Positions 25,561-38,092 of a stretch of 64,000 bases of DNA are shown here, one piece after another. A model generated the notes under the pieces. The model was not told the DNA's origin. It saw only the letters and a program-made list of their open reading frames with translations, and ran no database searches. A program made the translations under genes and the position numbers. Source of the DNA: Chrysomallon squamiferum (taxonomy: Eukaryota; Mollusca; Gastropoda; Neomphalida; Peltospiridae); the NCBI GenBank assembly GCA_012295275.1, contig CM022678.1, positions 288,831 through 352,830 of the forward strand. The letters are read 5' to 3'. Numbering within the stretch: position 1 is the first letter of the stretch; every line of letters begins with the position of its first letter.

Positions 25561-26235
25561 TGATTATGAAAGAGTTACACTCATTCATTCAACCTGTTAT
25601 TTAAAAGAACAAGAAACAATTAAGATTAATTAAACAAATTACTAACAAGTAAAATATAAATAAATAAATCCAATATATTTGCCATTTTACTTTTTTCCAA
25701 GTTACAAAAAATTGTTAACAAGACAGAAAACCATGATACTTCATATACAAATGTGTCTTTGTTTCGTTCTTATTTTTTTCTAAGCTATGCAGCAGCTTTA
25801 TTTTTTTATTATTATTATTTGTTTTTAGAATATGAAATTAATTGAATAAATAAATGTAATACAATAAAAAGTCATGAACTATTTTAAAAATACACATCAC
25901 TCTTAAAGACTGAAAGACTGATAACTAGAAGGGACAAGATGGAATCACTGAATCCTTTCTATATAAAAGTATTAATACGTTTAATTTCATAATAATTTTA
26001 ACTCTTCCTACAGGGAATCTCAGTTAACAAACAGAAATTTTGTGTCAAGCTGTTACTGCACAAATCAAGCTACCTAGAAAGAATATCAAGATAGTTAGAT
26101 AGCAAGAAAATCAAAGTTCCTAGATAGCAAGAAAATCAAACTTCCTAGGAAAAAAGAAAATCGAAATAATTAGATAATGAGACAGTGAGCTTATGTGTAT
26201 TATTTTAATACAGTCACCTAGTTTATACTTTATAT

Positions 26236-26852
26236 GAGTGTGTGTAGTGCATAGAGTGTGTAGTGTTTAGTGTGTGTAGTGTTTAGTGTGTGTAGTGTTT
26301 AGTGTGTAGTGTTTAGTGTGTATAGTGCATAGTGTAGTGTTTAGTGTGTGTAGTGTTTAGTGTGTATAGTGTTTAGTGTGTAGTGCATCGTGTGTGTAGT
26401 GTTTAGTGCGTGGTGTTTAGTGTGTATAGTGCATCGTGTGTGTAGTGTTTCGTGTGTGTAGTGTTTAGTGTGTATAGTGCATCGTGTGTGTAGTGTGTGT
26501 AGTATTTAGTGTGTATAGTGCATCGTGTGTGTAGTGTTTAGTGTGTGTAGTGTGTTTAGTATTTAGTGTGTGTAGTGTTTAGTGTGTGTAGTATTTAGTG
26601 TGTGTAGTGTTTAGTGTGTAGTGTTTAGTGCATCGTGTGTGTAGTGTTTAGTGTGTGTAGTGTTTCGTGTGTAGTGTTTAGTGTGTGTAGTGTTTAGTGT
26701 GTGTAGTATTTAGTGTGTGTGGTGTTTACTGTGTGTAGTGTTTAGTGTGTGTAGTGTTTAGTGTGTGTAGTATTTAGTGTGTGTAGTGTTTAGTGTGTGT
26801 AGTGTTTAGTGTTTGTGGTGTTTACTGTGTGTAATGTTTAGTGTGTGTATGT
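26236..26852. repeat. 14-bp minisatellite
   Basis: About 0.6 kb of TAGTGTTTAGTGTG with variants GTAGTATTTAG, GTGCATCGTGT and GTATAGTGCAT. G and T dominate one strand. No coding frame. Confidence 0.95.
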
Positions 26853-27335
26853 GTAGTTCTAGCAAAAACCATAACTTCGTAAAATATTTGAATTTCCGGT
26901 TTCTGACATTACTGAAATCTAGAAGCAATCTCCAATTAAAATTCTCTTCCATTATTTAAATATTCCATTTAAAAAAGAAAATCTGAAATTTTCAGCTAAA
27001 ACTATGTAGAAAACACGAAGTGAGAACATCGTATTTAGTTTTACTACGAAAATAGTAAAGATTTCATCATTTATTAAACGTTTTAAGATAATAAAGTATG
27101 CCTCTGTTTTCTGACATTTCCACAATTTACTTTTAGGAACAGTCCATTACAGAGTTAGCAGACACGCTGGTGTGTACTATGTCACTAGTGAAAATCACAA
27201 CTCCATTGCAGTGTGTATTTTCTTGAACAATACAGGAAATATACATTATTTAAAACAGAAAACAAATGTAATTACCATTTATAAAGCATATTTATTATGT
27301 TAATTGTTAATGGCAGTACAATACACTCCATATCG

Positions 27336-27368
<33 letters not shown>

Positions 27369-27994
27369 GTCACTATTATAATAAAATTCTACAAAAACTA
27401 GAACAAATTAGTGATAGTTCACTCTACTATAATTTAATTCAAATCAACAAAGTTCACATTTAATACTTTCTCGTTTAGCAATGTTATATTGGTCACAGAC
27501 CCACACACATACATACATTAATAATGTTTATTATTATTCTCATTTAGTATTCAAGATAATAAAATTAGTTTTATGATATTTAATTGTTATTTTAAAACAT
27601 TAACAATTTAATAGACTTTTACAAGTGAGGGGTACTCTTGGGTATCATCTATTTGTTACACATCCATTTATCACAGATCTTGTAAGAAAACAGGTCATAG
27701 CCGAGTGAACTGGTAATCAGATGTCCGCTATCTAGTACACAATAAACTGATCTTCCCAGTTTTTACACGAAAAGCTTAGAAAATAATTAAAGTGCATAAA
27801 GTACACACACACACACATCTCAACTATATAAAAATTAGGATATTTTCCCTTTTTTTGCTATTATTATTACTATTAATATTACTGTTATTATTTTTATTGT
27901 TGTTGTTATTATTATTACTTTTATTATTATTATTACTTTTAATATTAGTTATTATTATTATTGTTGTTGTTGTTGTTGTTGTTGTTGTTATTTC
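26853..27994. other. Non-coding, microsatellite-rich
   Basis: Contains TAA repeats near 27337-27367 and an ATT/TTG tract at 27850-27990. The TTG run directly abuts the distal end of copy B of the NLR-like gene. Confidence 0.7.
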
Positions 27995-30411
27995 AACAAC
28001 TTTAATAGTCTCTGAGTTCATCATATACCTGTCACATACAACAATACCTAAGGCTTTTAACTTAGGTTTTACTTGTCGATTGAACCAGAATTTTCCAAAT
28101 ACCTCTTAAGTGCCATATAACGTGCGTAACGTGATGTTTACGTGTCTGTATAATGTGTAACGTTTCTATCGTGATATGTTACTTCTCTGTATGTATAATG
28201 TAACGTGATATGTGTTATGTCTCTATATAACGTGTAACGTGATATGTGTTACTCTATATGTGTAACGTAACGTGATACAAGTGTTACATCTCTATACAAC
28301 GTCTAACGTGATACAAGTGTTACGTCTCTTTATAACATGTGTAGTGGTGTTACGTCTCTATATAACTTGTAACGTAACGTGATGTGTTACGTCTCTATAT
28401 ACCGTGTTACGACTCTATATAACGTGTAACGTAACATGTTACGTCTATATAACGTGATGTGTTACGTCTCTTTATAACGTGTCTAACGTGATATGTGTTA
28501 CGTCTCTATATAAGGTGTGTAATGTGATGTGTTACGGCTCTATATAACGTGTCACGTGGTGTTACTTCTTTATAGAACGTGTAATGTAAGTTACGTCTCT
28601 ATATAACGTGTAACGTGATATAAGTGCTACGTCTCAGTGGAACAAAACAACTAACAGTTTCACAGCTTCTTGCTTTATTTCACTGTTGTTTTACTCTGTT
28701 TATCATTTCAGCCAACAGACAGGCAATGTTCATGTTACCTGAACAAATTGAAATATGTAACAAGTGGGAACACAGATTCAATTTTACCCATTTTTATACT
28801 GTAACAGTTCTTTGAGTACGGTAGCACTGTCTGTTTTTGAACAAGCAGCTGCGCAGAATGTATCAAATGTTGGAATAACACCTGATTCTAGCAACATTCT
28901 CACATCTTCATCTCCAAACAAACAAGAAATATCCAAAAGTGGTTTTTTTCATGTTAGTTTCATTTTACACAGATCTGATGTGAAAAATCTTGACAATGTT
29001 CTCAGTCCATTCACAACACACTCACTTGCAACAGACGATGAAATTACAAAATGTTCTTCAACTCGCAAATAGCACAGAATGAAACTTTAAATCACTGTCA
29101 AGAAGACACGAAACATTGCTAAATATTTTATTAGCACTGTATACAGTTACAAAAGATATAAAGGAAAGGACTCTTTGAATTTTATATATTCCCTGATGCA
29201 GTATTTCAGTCAACCTACTATAAAATTATTCTTCCTTTATGAGGTATTTTAGAAACTCTTCATCTTTCAGTGATGGATGTGAAATAATTTCACTGGCATT
29301 ATCTGAAGCCAGCAGGTCAGTAAATCTGCGAGCAAGAACATCAAAGCAGTCAGGTGTCACAGTCATTGTAACAACATGGAGACAGGACACACTTCTAGCA
29401 ATTCTGCTGCTTTCTTTGGAAACTTTGATGAAAACATCCGAAACACAGAGTCAAACACAGACTGGTGAATAAATGTGTATTTATTGTCACAACACTTCAA
29501 ATAGGTACCACACATAACATCAGCTGTTTCCTTGATATCTGTAAGACCAGTGTTTTCTAGACTTTGACAGAATTGCTCTAGTTGTCTTACTAATTTCATT
29601 ATGTCACTGTCAGAGCCATTTTCAAATGGGTCCAGTGAATCAATGCTGAGACTGCCTTGTTTGAACAAAATCAGCAGTAAAACTAGGTAACTGATCTGTG
29701 AAGATTTGTCATTTTTCAATTTTTCCAGCTCTTGTTCGAGATACTCTACAGGTTTCTTAAAAAACTCAACTCCTCTTTTTTGTGCATCACTTGAATTAAC
29801 ATAATATAGACACATCTGAGGAAATCCTAACTGTGTACATGAACTGTAAATGACAGTCTTTTTATCATTTTTGTTCACTGTAACATTGTTTTTCTCAAGA
29901 TATTTGTTTAGAATTTGTTCCTTTTCATCATAATTGAGACAACTTTTGTCACTATGCAGATCAAGAACATGTTTCTCATTAAACAGGTCAAATTCCTTCA
30001 AACCAGTTTCACTTTCTGAAAATATTTGTTTTCTTAAAGAAATAATACATTTCAAAGAACCAACATGAACAAGACTCCATATTTCTGGAAATTTGAGTTT
30101 CCATGAGTCTCTAAAATCTGAATCAAGATTAGTCTTACCAAATATATCATCAATGAGAACAACATATTTCTTATTTCTAGACAGAGAGATGTCATTGAAT
30201 TTATGGTGATGAGTCAGCAAGTAAGGTTCTCTTTTTTCTTCTTTTTCTATCTGTTTCATCATGCTCAAAGCAAGAGTTGTCTTTCCTGAACCTGGACTTC
30301 CTACCACAATGACAACACCGTTCTTCTTCAAAAGTGCAACACCTCTTTTCTCTGCTCTTGTTTCAACATAGACACTCCAGTCAACTGAATTTAACACTGA
30401 CCTGGTACACT
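27995..30411 (-). pseudogene. NTPase exon of NLR-like gene, copy B (truncated)
   Basis: Same acceptor (GATACAG) and phase-1 start at 30411 as copy A. From the Met at 30397 it has Walker A GSPGSGKT, Walker B VVLIDD and the STAND QLGFPQ motif, closely matching copy A for 344 codons. It then stops at 29363: a 43-bp segment (copy A 11437-11479) is missing, with TAA microhomology at the break, giving MLLQ-stop. Beyond that, copy A homology continues in broken frames to 28649, is interrupted by a minisatellite (28117-28633), and resumes to about 27995. The ankyrin repeats are absent. The NTPase half could still be translated as a short protein, but the copy is best called a pseudogene. Confidence 0.85.
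28117..28633. repeat. Minisatellite of about 32 bp inside copy B
   Basis: About 16 variable units built from GTGTAACGTGATATGTGTTA and CGTCTCTATATAAC. It lies exactly between two blocks colinear with copy A coding sequence (10600-10650 and 10690 onward). The copy A sequence it replaces (ACCTGTGTCATTTAACATAA, then GTCTTACTTCTCTAAG) resembles the unit, so the array may have grown from exon sequence. Confidence 0.9.
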
Positions 30412-30598
30412 CTGTATCACAATATTAAATAAAAAGAAAATAAATAATGTATAATTAATTGCTTAGACCATATTTTACTATTCATATATAAATAATATAA
30501 TTTTTAACTGGTCATTAGATATAGAGTTTATAAAAAAAATATCAGTAGTTTGTTGTCATAATTTTAGTTAATAATAATAATAATAATAAAAATGATAC

Positions 30599-30631
30599 CT
30601 TTGATACTGGATACTTGTCTATCACTCTCTG
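30599..30631 (-). CDS. 33-nt micro-exon, copy B
   Basis: Reads (x)-E-S-D-R-Q-V-S-I-K-(x) between a TATTTCAG acceptor and a GTATCA donor, phase 1 at both ends. Boundaries and length equal those of 12806-12838. Spliced context: preceded by the RHIM-like exon (ends in A) and followed by the NTPase exon (starts AG), giving Thr and Glu at the two junctions. Confidence 0.65.
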
Positions 30632-31062
30632 CTGAAATAATATAAAAATAAAACAAGTTTGTGTTATTGATGAGTAAAAGAAATTATTAAAGTGATCTGT
30701 GCCATTACTCTACACTTTATTCACAGCATTGGTAACATATAACATTATTATTATATCTTTCTATTTGACTATAATTATTACTATTTAAGAATGTTTTTTT
30801 AATTCTATGATATAAAATTGCTCAGTGTTTCAGCAAGTTATTGGTTGAAAATTCTGTTGCAGGCTACTTATTAATTTTTAAGGGATTTTTAACAAATGTG
30901 TTTCTTGTGATGAGTTGGTGACATCAGTATTAGAAACTGCTACAACTTAGTCCATTTCCAAGATATATACATGATACTGGAGAGGATAGCCAAAGTACAT
31001 CACATGTGTGTTCTGTTGTCAGTTAAACATCTAGAGAAAAGAAAAGTTAGTTTTCAACTTAC

Positions 31063-31146
31063 TAGTTGAAGTGCTATTGCCTCCTATTACAACATTTCCA
31101 AAGTTAGATATCTTTATTTTCTCTTCTACAAGTTGTATTTGAGTAT
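31063..31146 (-). CDS. RHIM-like motif exon, copy B
   Basis: An 84-nt phase 1-1 exon with the same acceptor (TGTTTCACAG) and donor (GTAAGTTG) as 14760-14846, one codon shorter. It reads IQLVEEKIKISNFGNVVIGG then NSTS. The G-N-V-x-I-G-x-N core is kept, with Val in place of the RHIM glutamine and Gly in place of Asp. Most codon differences from copy A keep hydrophobic or beta-prone character. Role inferred: homotypic amyloid-like signalling N-terminal to the NTPase. Confidence 0.6.
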
Positions 31147-31464
31147 CTGTGAAACAGAGTAAATATATTTCTTAAATTTACAACTCACAAGCATAATTTT
31201 TAAAAATGTTTGTATCTGTAAGGACAACATTGAGCATTAATACAATCTGTTTTTTGTTAAAAGTGTCAATTTTGCTAATATCTAAGATGGAACTAAACAA
31301 TATATCGAAACAGTGTATTGTTTCAAGTGTAAATAGTACTTTTGTCAGTTTAGAATTTACCATCAATAAAGTAAACAATATATTGAAATATTCTATTATT
31401 ATAAATATATAAAAAAAGTTCTATCAAAAAAGTAAACAGTATATTAAAATACTGTGCATATTAC

Positions 31465-31807
31465 CACAACTGCTTGACACAGGTAGTTGATATATTTTTT
31501 TTGTGACTTCAAAGGAAGACTGAGGTGTGATGCCAGAGAGACAAACACTTGTTGTATTGTCTAACAGAGAAACAGCTGACTCAGTCTCTGCAGAACAAAC
31601 AGCTGTGATGTCTGAAGAAGAAACAGCTGTGATGTTGTCTGAAGAAGAAACAGCTGTGATTTTGTCTGAAGAAGAGACAGCTGTGATGTTATCTGAAGAA
31701 GAAACAGCTGTGATGTTGTCTGAAGAAGAAACAGCTGTGATTTTGTCTGTGGACAAAACAGCTGTGCTGTTAGACGAAACTTCTGAACTCTTGTTTTTGT
31801 TGTCCAT
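31465..31807 (-). CDS. First coding exon with 9-residue repeats, copy B
   Basis: Begins MDNKNKSSEVSSNST after the same TTTTACAG acceptor and 16-nt leader as copy A. It carries about six near-perfect 27-nt units coding SSSDNITAV (variants DKITAV, DITAV), then a less repetitive tail ending LPVSSSC at donor GTAATATG. Length is 343 nt, so it exits in phase 1 and joins the RHIM-like exon correctly. It is Ser/Thr-rich with no membrane segment or signal peptide, so a disordered cytosolic N-terminus is likely. Copy A has fewer units and a frameshift. The repeat number is probably polymorphic. Confidence 0.65.
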
Positions 31808-31823
31808 ATTGGTTGAGCTGTAA

Positions 31824-33785
31824 AATAATAATATAATGATTGATTTTTAATACAGAAGGAAGAAAACAAATGTTTTATTGAACTCATTTAATTTATATGA
31901 GTTTAGAGAGAAGATTTAGGAATATTCAGATAACAAAAAAAGATATCTATTGCTGTCACTTCACAATCTACACTTTCTTATTAGCAACAAGTGATAATTC
32001 ATTTACACCTACCCACAGACAGTGCATACAATTTCATATATCACTTGTTGAGCAACAGCTAATATAAAAACAGCTCAGACTGCATTCTCAACTTTTGTTC
32101 TATAAACATGTTCTTGAAAGTATTTTAAAATAATGAAATGAGGATTGTTGTAATAAATGTGCTAGTTTAGTAAAAAGTGATGTTAGACTGTTATATCAAA
32201 ATAGTCATGAAAACATAATTATCACATCACTACTCATTTGAAAACTAATATTGTTGTAATTAATTTTGTATCACATTAGAATGAGTTCATTCAAAATATT
32301 TTGTAATAATTAAAATAATACATTTACAGAATACTTTTAAACTACAGTACTAAATTGTCAATAATTATGACAAAAGTTATATGATTTGTAATAAATATAA
32401 AAAATTATCAGAATAGTAACTAAATTTTATTATTAGTTTTGTAATTTGCATTAACTGATATAAACAAAATAAAAATTATAGATAATATCTGAATAGTTTT
32501 AATTATACTATCATTGTAGTGAATTATGTGATATAAATGATACAAATGAAAACATCACTAATTTACATCTGGAGAAATATAATAATTATCAGAATAGTTA
32601 GAAACAACTAAATTATATTATTAGTTTTGTCATTGGCATTGAATTATATAAACAAAATAAATGTATATATAATATCTGAATAGTTTTAATTATACTGTTA
32701 CCATAGTAAATTATGTAATATAAATGATACAAACGGAAATGTCACAAAAATACACCTGGAGAAAATACAGATGAGTGACAACATGTGACAAGTAAATACA
32801 ACTTTGTGATGATTAACAACAGAATGATGTTTCTTGTTTCTGAATGACAGTTACAACTGATTTCACTGTGACAGTTCAGTGTATCAAGTCTCCATGTTTT
32901 TTTCAAACTGCAATATACTCACATATGAGATATGAATGTTTAATGCTAGCACAGCTGAACTTGGCACAATGCCTGACTTCAGAAACACAAAGATGACAGA
33001 TAATATGAATGCATTCAACAGATCAAACCTACAGGACATCAGCTAGCCTACAGTTAGTGAGTTATACTCATCAGTCCATTAGTGACCTGCAACAGGCTAC
33101 ATCCAAAACAAAGCTTTAACACTTCTGCCTTGGCCAGTCATGAGTCCAGTTTTGAATCCACTTGAGCACATTTGTGTATATCAAACATTTTATATAGAAT
33201 GAATGTGGAATCAGCTTAGCACTGGGAATGACAATAGTTCAGTTGACAAATCCAACATTTAACTGGAGAGATGAGTCAGATGTTGGAGGCAGTTGAATGT
33301 TTACTTGTCACTGAACCCTTTAACTACAGATGTAATCTAGAGACTGAATGTAACATTTTCTCTCTAAAACAATTTCTTAAACTATTTCATAAACTCTGCA
33401 GCTCCATACTTTGAAGTGATTTGTTATTAGTGTTAAATAGCAATGGCAATTATGTGACAATATTATATTGTCACAGGTGTATATTATATTATCACTCTTC
33501 TGTTATCTCAATTCTTTTTTTTTTAATGGACTATTCACATTTATTTGTATTCAATTTAATTATATAGTAATACATTTATTTATTTAGTACCATAACTTCT
33601 TAAATTTTTGGAATAAATTAGTATGTACATGGGTAACATTTCAAAACAGGGTGACTTCCTCTGTGGTATCTGTTAATTAAATATTAGATGATAATTTTAA
33701 TCTATTTCTGTGCTTGTATAAACATACTCTGATCATTTTCACACTTCAGTTTTCAGTAATCTGCTACATTCTTCATTCAAAAACT
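31824..33785. other. Duplicated 5' flank of copy B
   Basis: Colinear with 15622-17210. It has an extra internal segment of AT-rich sequence (about 32540-32930) with a local repeat of the TAGATAATATCTGAATAGTT type. No coding region. Confidence 0.7.
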
Positions 33786-34075
33786 TGATCTTGTGATTTC
33801 ATGTTTATGTACAGGCACATTCATTCTGTAGTGTTCTTGTGAGTTCATGTTTATGTACAGACACATTCATTCTGTAGTGATCTTGTGATTTCATGTTTAT
33901 GTACAGACACATTCATTCTGTAGTGTTCTTGTGAGTTCATGTTTATGTACAGACACATTCATTCTGTAGTGTTGTGAGTTCATGTTTATGTACAGACACA
34001 TTCATTCTGTAGTGTTCTTGTGAGTTCATGTTTATGTACAGACACATTCATTCTGTTGTGTTCTTATGCAGCTGT
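33786..34075. repeat. 46-bp minisatellite
   Basis: Six units built around GTTCATGTTTATGTACAGAC followed by ACATTCATTCTGTAGTG, some shortened by about 5 bp. It begins exactly where homology to the copy A flank stops (after AAAAACTTGATC). Confidence 0.92.
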
Positions 34076-34094
34076 CTTCCTGACACTGGTGAAG

Positions 34095-34217
34095 TAGTAG
34101 CATCTACAAATAGTACAGTATTTAACTACAAATAGTACAGTATTTAACTACAAATAGTACAGTATTTAACTACAAATAGCACAGTATTTAACTACAAATA
34201 GTACAGTATTTAACACT
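34095..34217. repeat. 22-bp minisatellite
   Basis: About 5.5 units of AACTACAAATAGTACAGTAT plus TT, with a single substitution (AGCACAG) in one unit. Confidence 0.92.
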
Positions 34218-34779
34218 TGTCATACTGTGTACAAAGTGTAACAACTTATTTTATTTCTTAAAATGAATAAGAGGTGACACAGTCATTTGCTATATTGGGA
34301 AAAATATAATAACAAAATAACAAAATAAAACCCCCACAAAAAACAGCATTGATGAGAATTTCATGTTAGATACTATTCAATAAAAACCTCATACCTGTTA
34401 CATCAAGTTTGAAGTATAAATAAATAAATAAATAATAGCAAAGAAAACATTAGGTAACTAAGGTAAAAATTCATTTTATTCGATGTTAATTGTTTCTAGT
34501 ATCAATGTAAAGGTTAAAAACTAGTAAAGAAAGAATTATAAATAACAAACTACAACAAGACTGAAAAGTCATTCTTCAATAAAACCTGGACCCATCTTGT
34601 GACTAGCTTTGACAACTGAAGTTTTATCAGTCTTCCACTGTACGCTTATAATATTAAATTTTACTATTTTTACTGGCAATCACATTTATTACACTTGAAT
34701 TTGAAATGTGTACATGTATGTATGTGTTTCTGCTTGTGTGTAAATATAAGTAATTCAAACAAATAAAACATTAACTTAC

Positions 34780-34940
34780 TTACAACTCAGTTTAACCCGT
34801 CTTTAGATTTTAGCTTTTACTTTTAGTTTTCTGTCACTGACCACACAACTCTTCTGTCCTGTCAACTGAACAATATAAAACTTACATACTGATTTAACTT
34901 GCTTCTTAAATTAATATTGTCAAGTAACACATTTTCTTTT
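34780..34940 (-). repeat. Exon-like interspersed repeat, copy 4
   Basis: Shares the acceptor-like CTGTTGACAG/GACAGAAGAG core (here with AGTTGACAGG) and the GAGTTGTAAGTAAGTT donor with copies at 18290 and 19088. Open frames are broken. It lies upstream of copy B roughly where copy A has 17223-19205, so it may be part of the same segmental duplication. Confidence 0.5.
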
Positions 34941-35030
34941 ATGTCTCTGCAGCTTGTATTCAACACTGAAACAAAACATTGTGGACAATTTCTCACACTT
35001 AATCTTAGCCTCCAACAGAAATCAGCGTGG

Positions 35031-35063
<33 letters not shown>

Positions 35064-35434
35064 AAAACGGGAAAAAAACTCCCATATCGTTGAAATACTG
35101 AAATAGATATATTATTATTTTATTTGTTTTATTATTTTAAATAAAATCAAATGAAATAATTAATTTTATCCTCTGAAATAAACAAAAAATCAACAGTCAG
35201 TAAAAAAACAACTAAAAAACAGTATATATACCTGCAACAGAAAAGGAAGTAAAACTCGGAACTTGTCAACTAACGAAATTACCCAAATTCTTCGCCATTT
35301 GCTCAGTAAATCATCCGGCAAGGTAGACTACTCTGTTTTCCTTTCGAAAAGAACGAAATAGAAACGTGAATCGGACATATGCTCCACAGGAAATAACACC
35401 TCCTCCCCGAATCCAAAAATACAGAGCCAAACAA

Positions 35435-35500
<66 letters not shown>

Positions 35501-35825
35501 AAGAAGAAGAAAAAGAAGAATTAAAAAAAAAAAAAAACCAAAATAACAACAACAACAAAAAATAATAATAATAAGTCTCTCATTGTGAAAATATGTTCCT
35601 GATACTTTTATCATCAAAATCATGGGATTTACGTAGTTATTCGGTCAAACAAATTTGCTGTGAGCAGGTTTAATAAAAAAGTAACTTTAAAACTGACCCA
35701 CATAATCAGAAATACAGGTGACATAGCATAGCTTAGAAAATATGAAATGATTTTGTCACTTTAATAAAGTGGTTGTTTGAAAAGTTTTGTTTATTTATTT
35801 ATTTATTTTGTTGTTGTTGTTGTTG

Positions 35826-35891
<66 letters not shown>

Positions 35892-35974
35892 CTGTGAAGG
35901 AGCTTATGTCCTACCTTGCAAATTCACTGGTAGGTTTTTGTCTGCCTCTGCATTTTTGGACTGGGAGGGTCGGG

Positions 35975-36290
35975 GCTGTCCTCATACATTCAGCAGATTC
36001 ATCACTAATACATTCAGTAGATTCATCACTGATACATTCACTAGATTCAACACTAATACATTCAGTAGATTCATCACTGATACATTCAGTAGATTCAACA
36101 CTGATACACAGGAAAACTAAATTGTGTTTGTTTCTTTACTAGATTCAACACTGATTCACAGGAAAACTAAATTGTGTTTGTTTCTTTACTAGATTCAACA
36201 CTGATACACAGGAAAACTAAATTGTGTTTGTTTCTTTACTAGATTCAACACTGATACACAGGAAAATTAAATTGTGTTTGTTTCTTTACT
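35975..36290. repeat. Two adjacent minisatellites (24 bp, then 50 bp)
   Basis: First about five units of a 24-bp ATTCATCACTGATACATTCA-type repeat, then three units of about 50 bp containing AGATTCAACACTGATACACA and AATTGTGTTTGTTTCTTT. They share the GATTCAACACTGATACA motif, so the second seems to derive from the first. Confidence 0.88.
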
Positions 36291-36625
36291 TTCCTAATTG
36301 CTTTCGAAAGACTGTTATACGTGACTGAAGTAAGTAAATTTGGAATATTTATATGATTACTGTTTTGTTACGAAGTGTTATTATTTATTGTGTGTGGTCC
36401 ATGCCCTCCATCCCGCCCTGAATATGTATGACTTTCTACTGAAGCCAGTTTTAACAAATGATTTTTAACATTGTGACAAGGCAATCACAGCAATACACAG
36501 TATTTCATGTCTAATAATAATAATAATAATAATGACAAAAACAACAACAACAACAACAACAATTACAATAATAGCAACAATATATATGTGTTAGTACCCA
36601 TTTCCACTGTTGAATTTCCAAAGAT

Positions 36626-36628
<3 letters not shown>

Positions 36629-36710
<82 letters not shown>
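36629..36710. repeat. (CT)n microsatellite
   Basis: About 80 bp of uninterrupted CT, followed by a short AT and AC tract. Confidence 0.97.
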
Positions 36711-36711
<1 letters not shown>

Positions 36712-36966
36712 AATATATATATATACACACACATACCCTTTTATTGTCTGATCTTATTTATTTTATTATTCCAGAACTTAAATTTAATAATATAATTAAT
36801 TACAGAGATTAATTGTGCAATTTTGTTTATCAAAACCGGATTCGCTTGGGGGTCATTTCGTTTCTTACATGGACCGTACACAACGGAAGTCGCAAAGGAA
36901 TAAAACACACATTTCTTATCAGTGAAGAGATTATCCACTGTAGCTTTTCTTACTCATTCTTATTTC

Positions 36967-36998
<32 letters not shown>

Positions 36999-37070
36999 TA
37001 ATTAATATTATTATATTAAATCGTTTCGGTATTCGATTATCTCCCTTCAACTGGTCCTGAATCTATTGAC

Positions 37071-37106
<36 letters not shown>

Positions 37107-37626
37107 TCTTCCGAATTACATTCTACCACCAACAAATTATCTTCTTACGAAACCATTTGTAGCAGTCTACTTTAGTTTAAATAGTAATACTTGTTTTTAC
37201 TTTGTAAAGTTTTCACTTTGGGTTTTAAACGCAGAACACTTGTAATAATTAATAACGAAATATAAAAACTAAATAATTTAAAATAATAAATAAAATAATA
37301 TATCTGTTTCGGAGTATAGTATTGTAGTGCTGGATTATATTTGATTTACTAGTTCGCTTGTACTAATTGTCAGTGAGTGTTAGGATCAGAATCAGTTTGC
37401 TGTACAATCTAACTGTTTAAATTACTTTCATGTTTTATAAAAATAAATGAGTAATAATCGTGGATGAATAAATTACAGTGTTTTAAATCATTTCTTTATT
37501 CAGACTCGTATGATAGAAATGACTAATTCAAAAATTAAAACACAGTTTTTGTCGTCCGCAACAAGCATAGTGATCAAAGTGTTGTTGATGGCTACAGGTT
37601 CACAGTGTGTATTCATTCACATCAAT

Positions 37627-37669
<43 letters not shown>

Positions 37670-37764
37670 CGCTCGCTCGCTCGCCTATTAGAGTCTAGAA
37701 AAGAAAGGTAAATAATGATTTATATAATAAAGAAAACCAGTAAAATGAAATATTCCAGTAGCTT

Positions 37765-37799
<35 letters not shown>

Positions 37800-38061
37800 T
37801 TATTATTATTATTATTATCATCATCATCATCATCATCATTTTTTAATTTATTTATTTATATATATTTTTTTGTCTTAGAAATTTGATATGTTGGTCTCTA
37901 TTAATTACGTCATTATTAATCTTACAAATACATTAGAATAATTCACCCATTAGAAGTAAATATGTTCTTATCTTATAATATCAGATTTGAGATATGCATA
38001 TTAATCACAATATTAATGATCTGTAATTAGTGAACAATACAAAAAATAAATAAATAAAAAG

Positions 38062-38092
<31 letters not shown>

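Noticed and set aside
26236-26852. Telomere-like repeat
   Set aside because: The unit is TAGTGTTTAGTGTG, not TTAGGG, and it is interstitial and variable.
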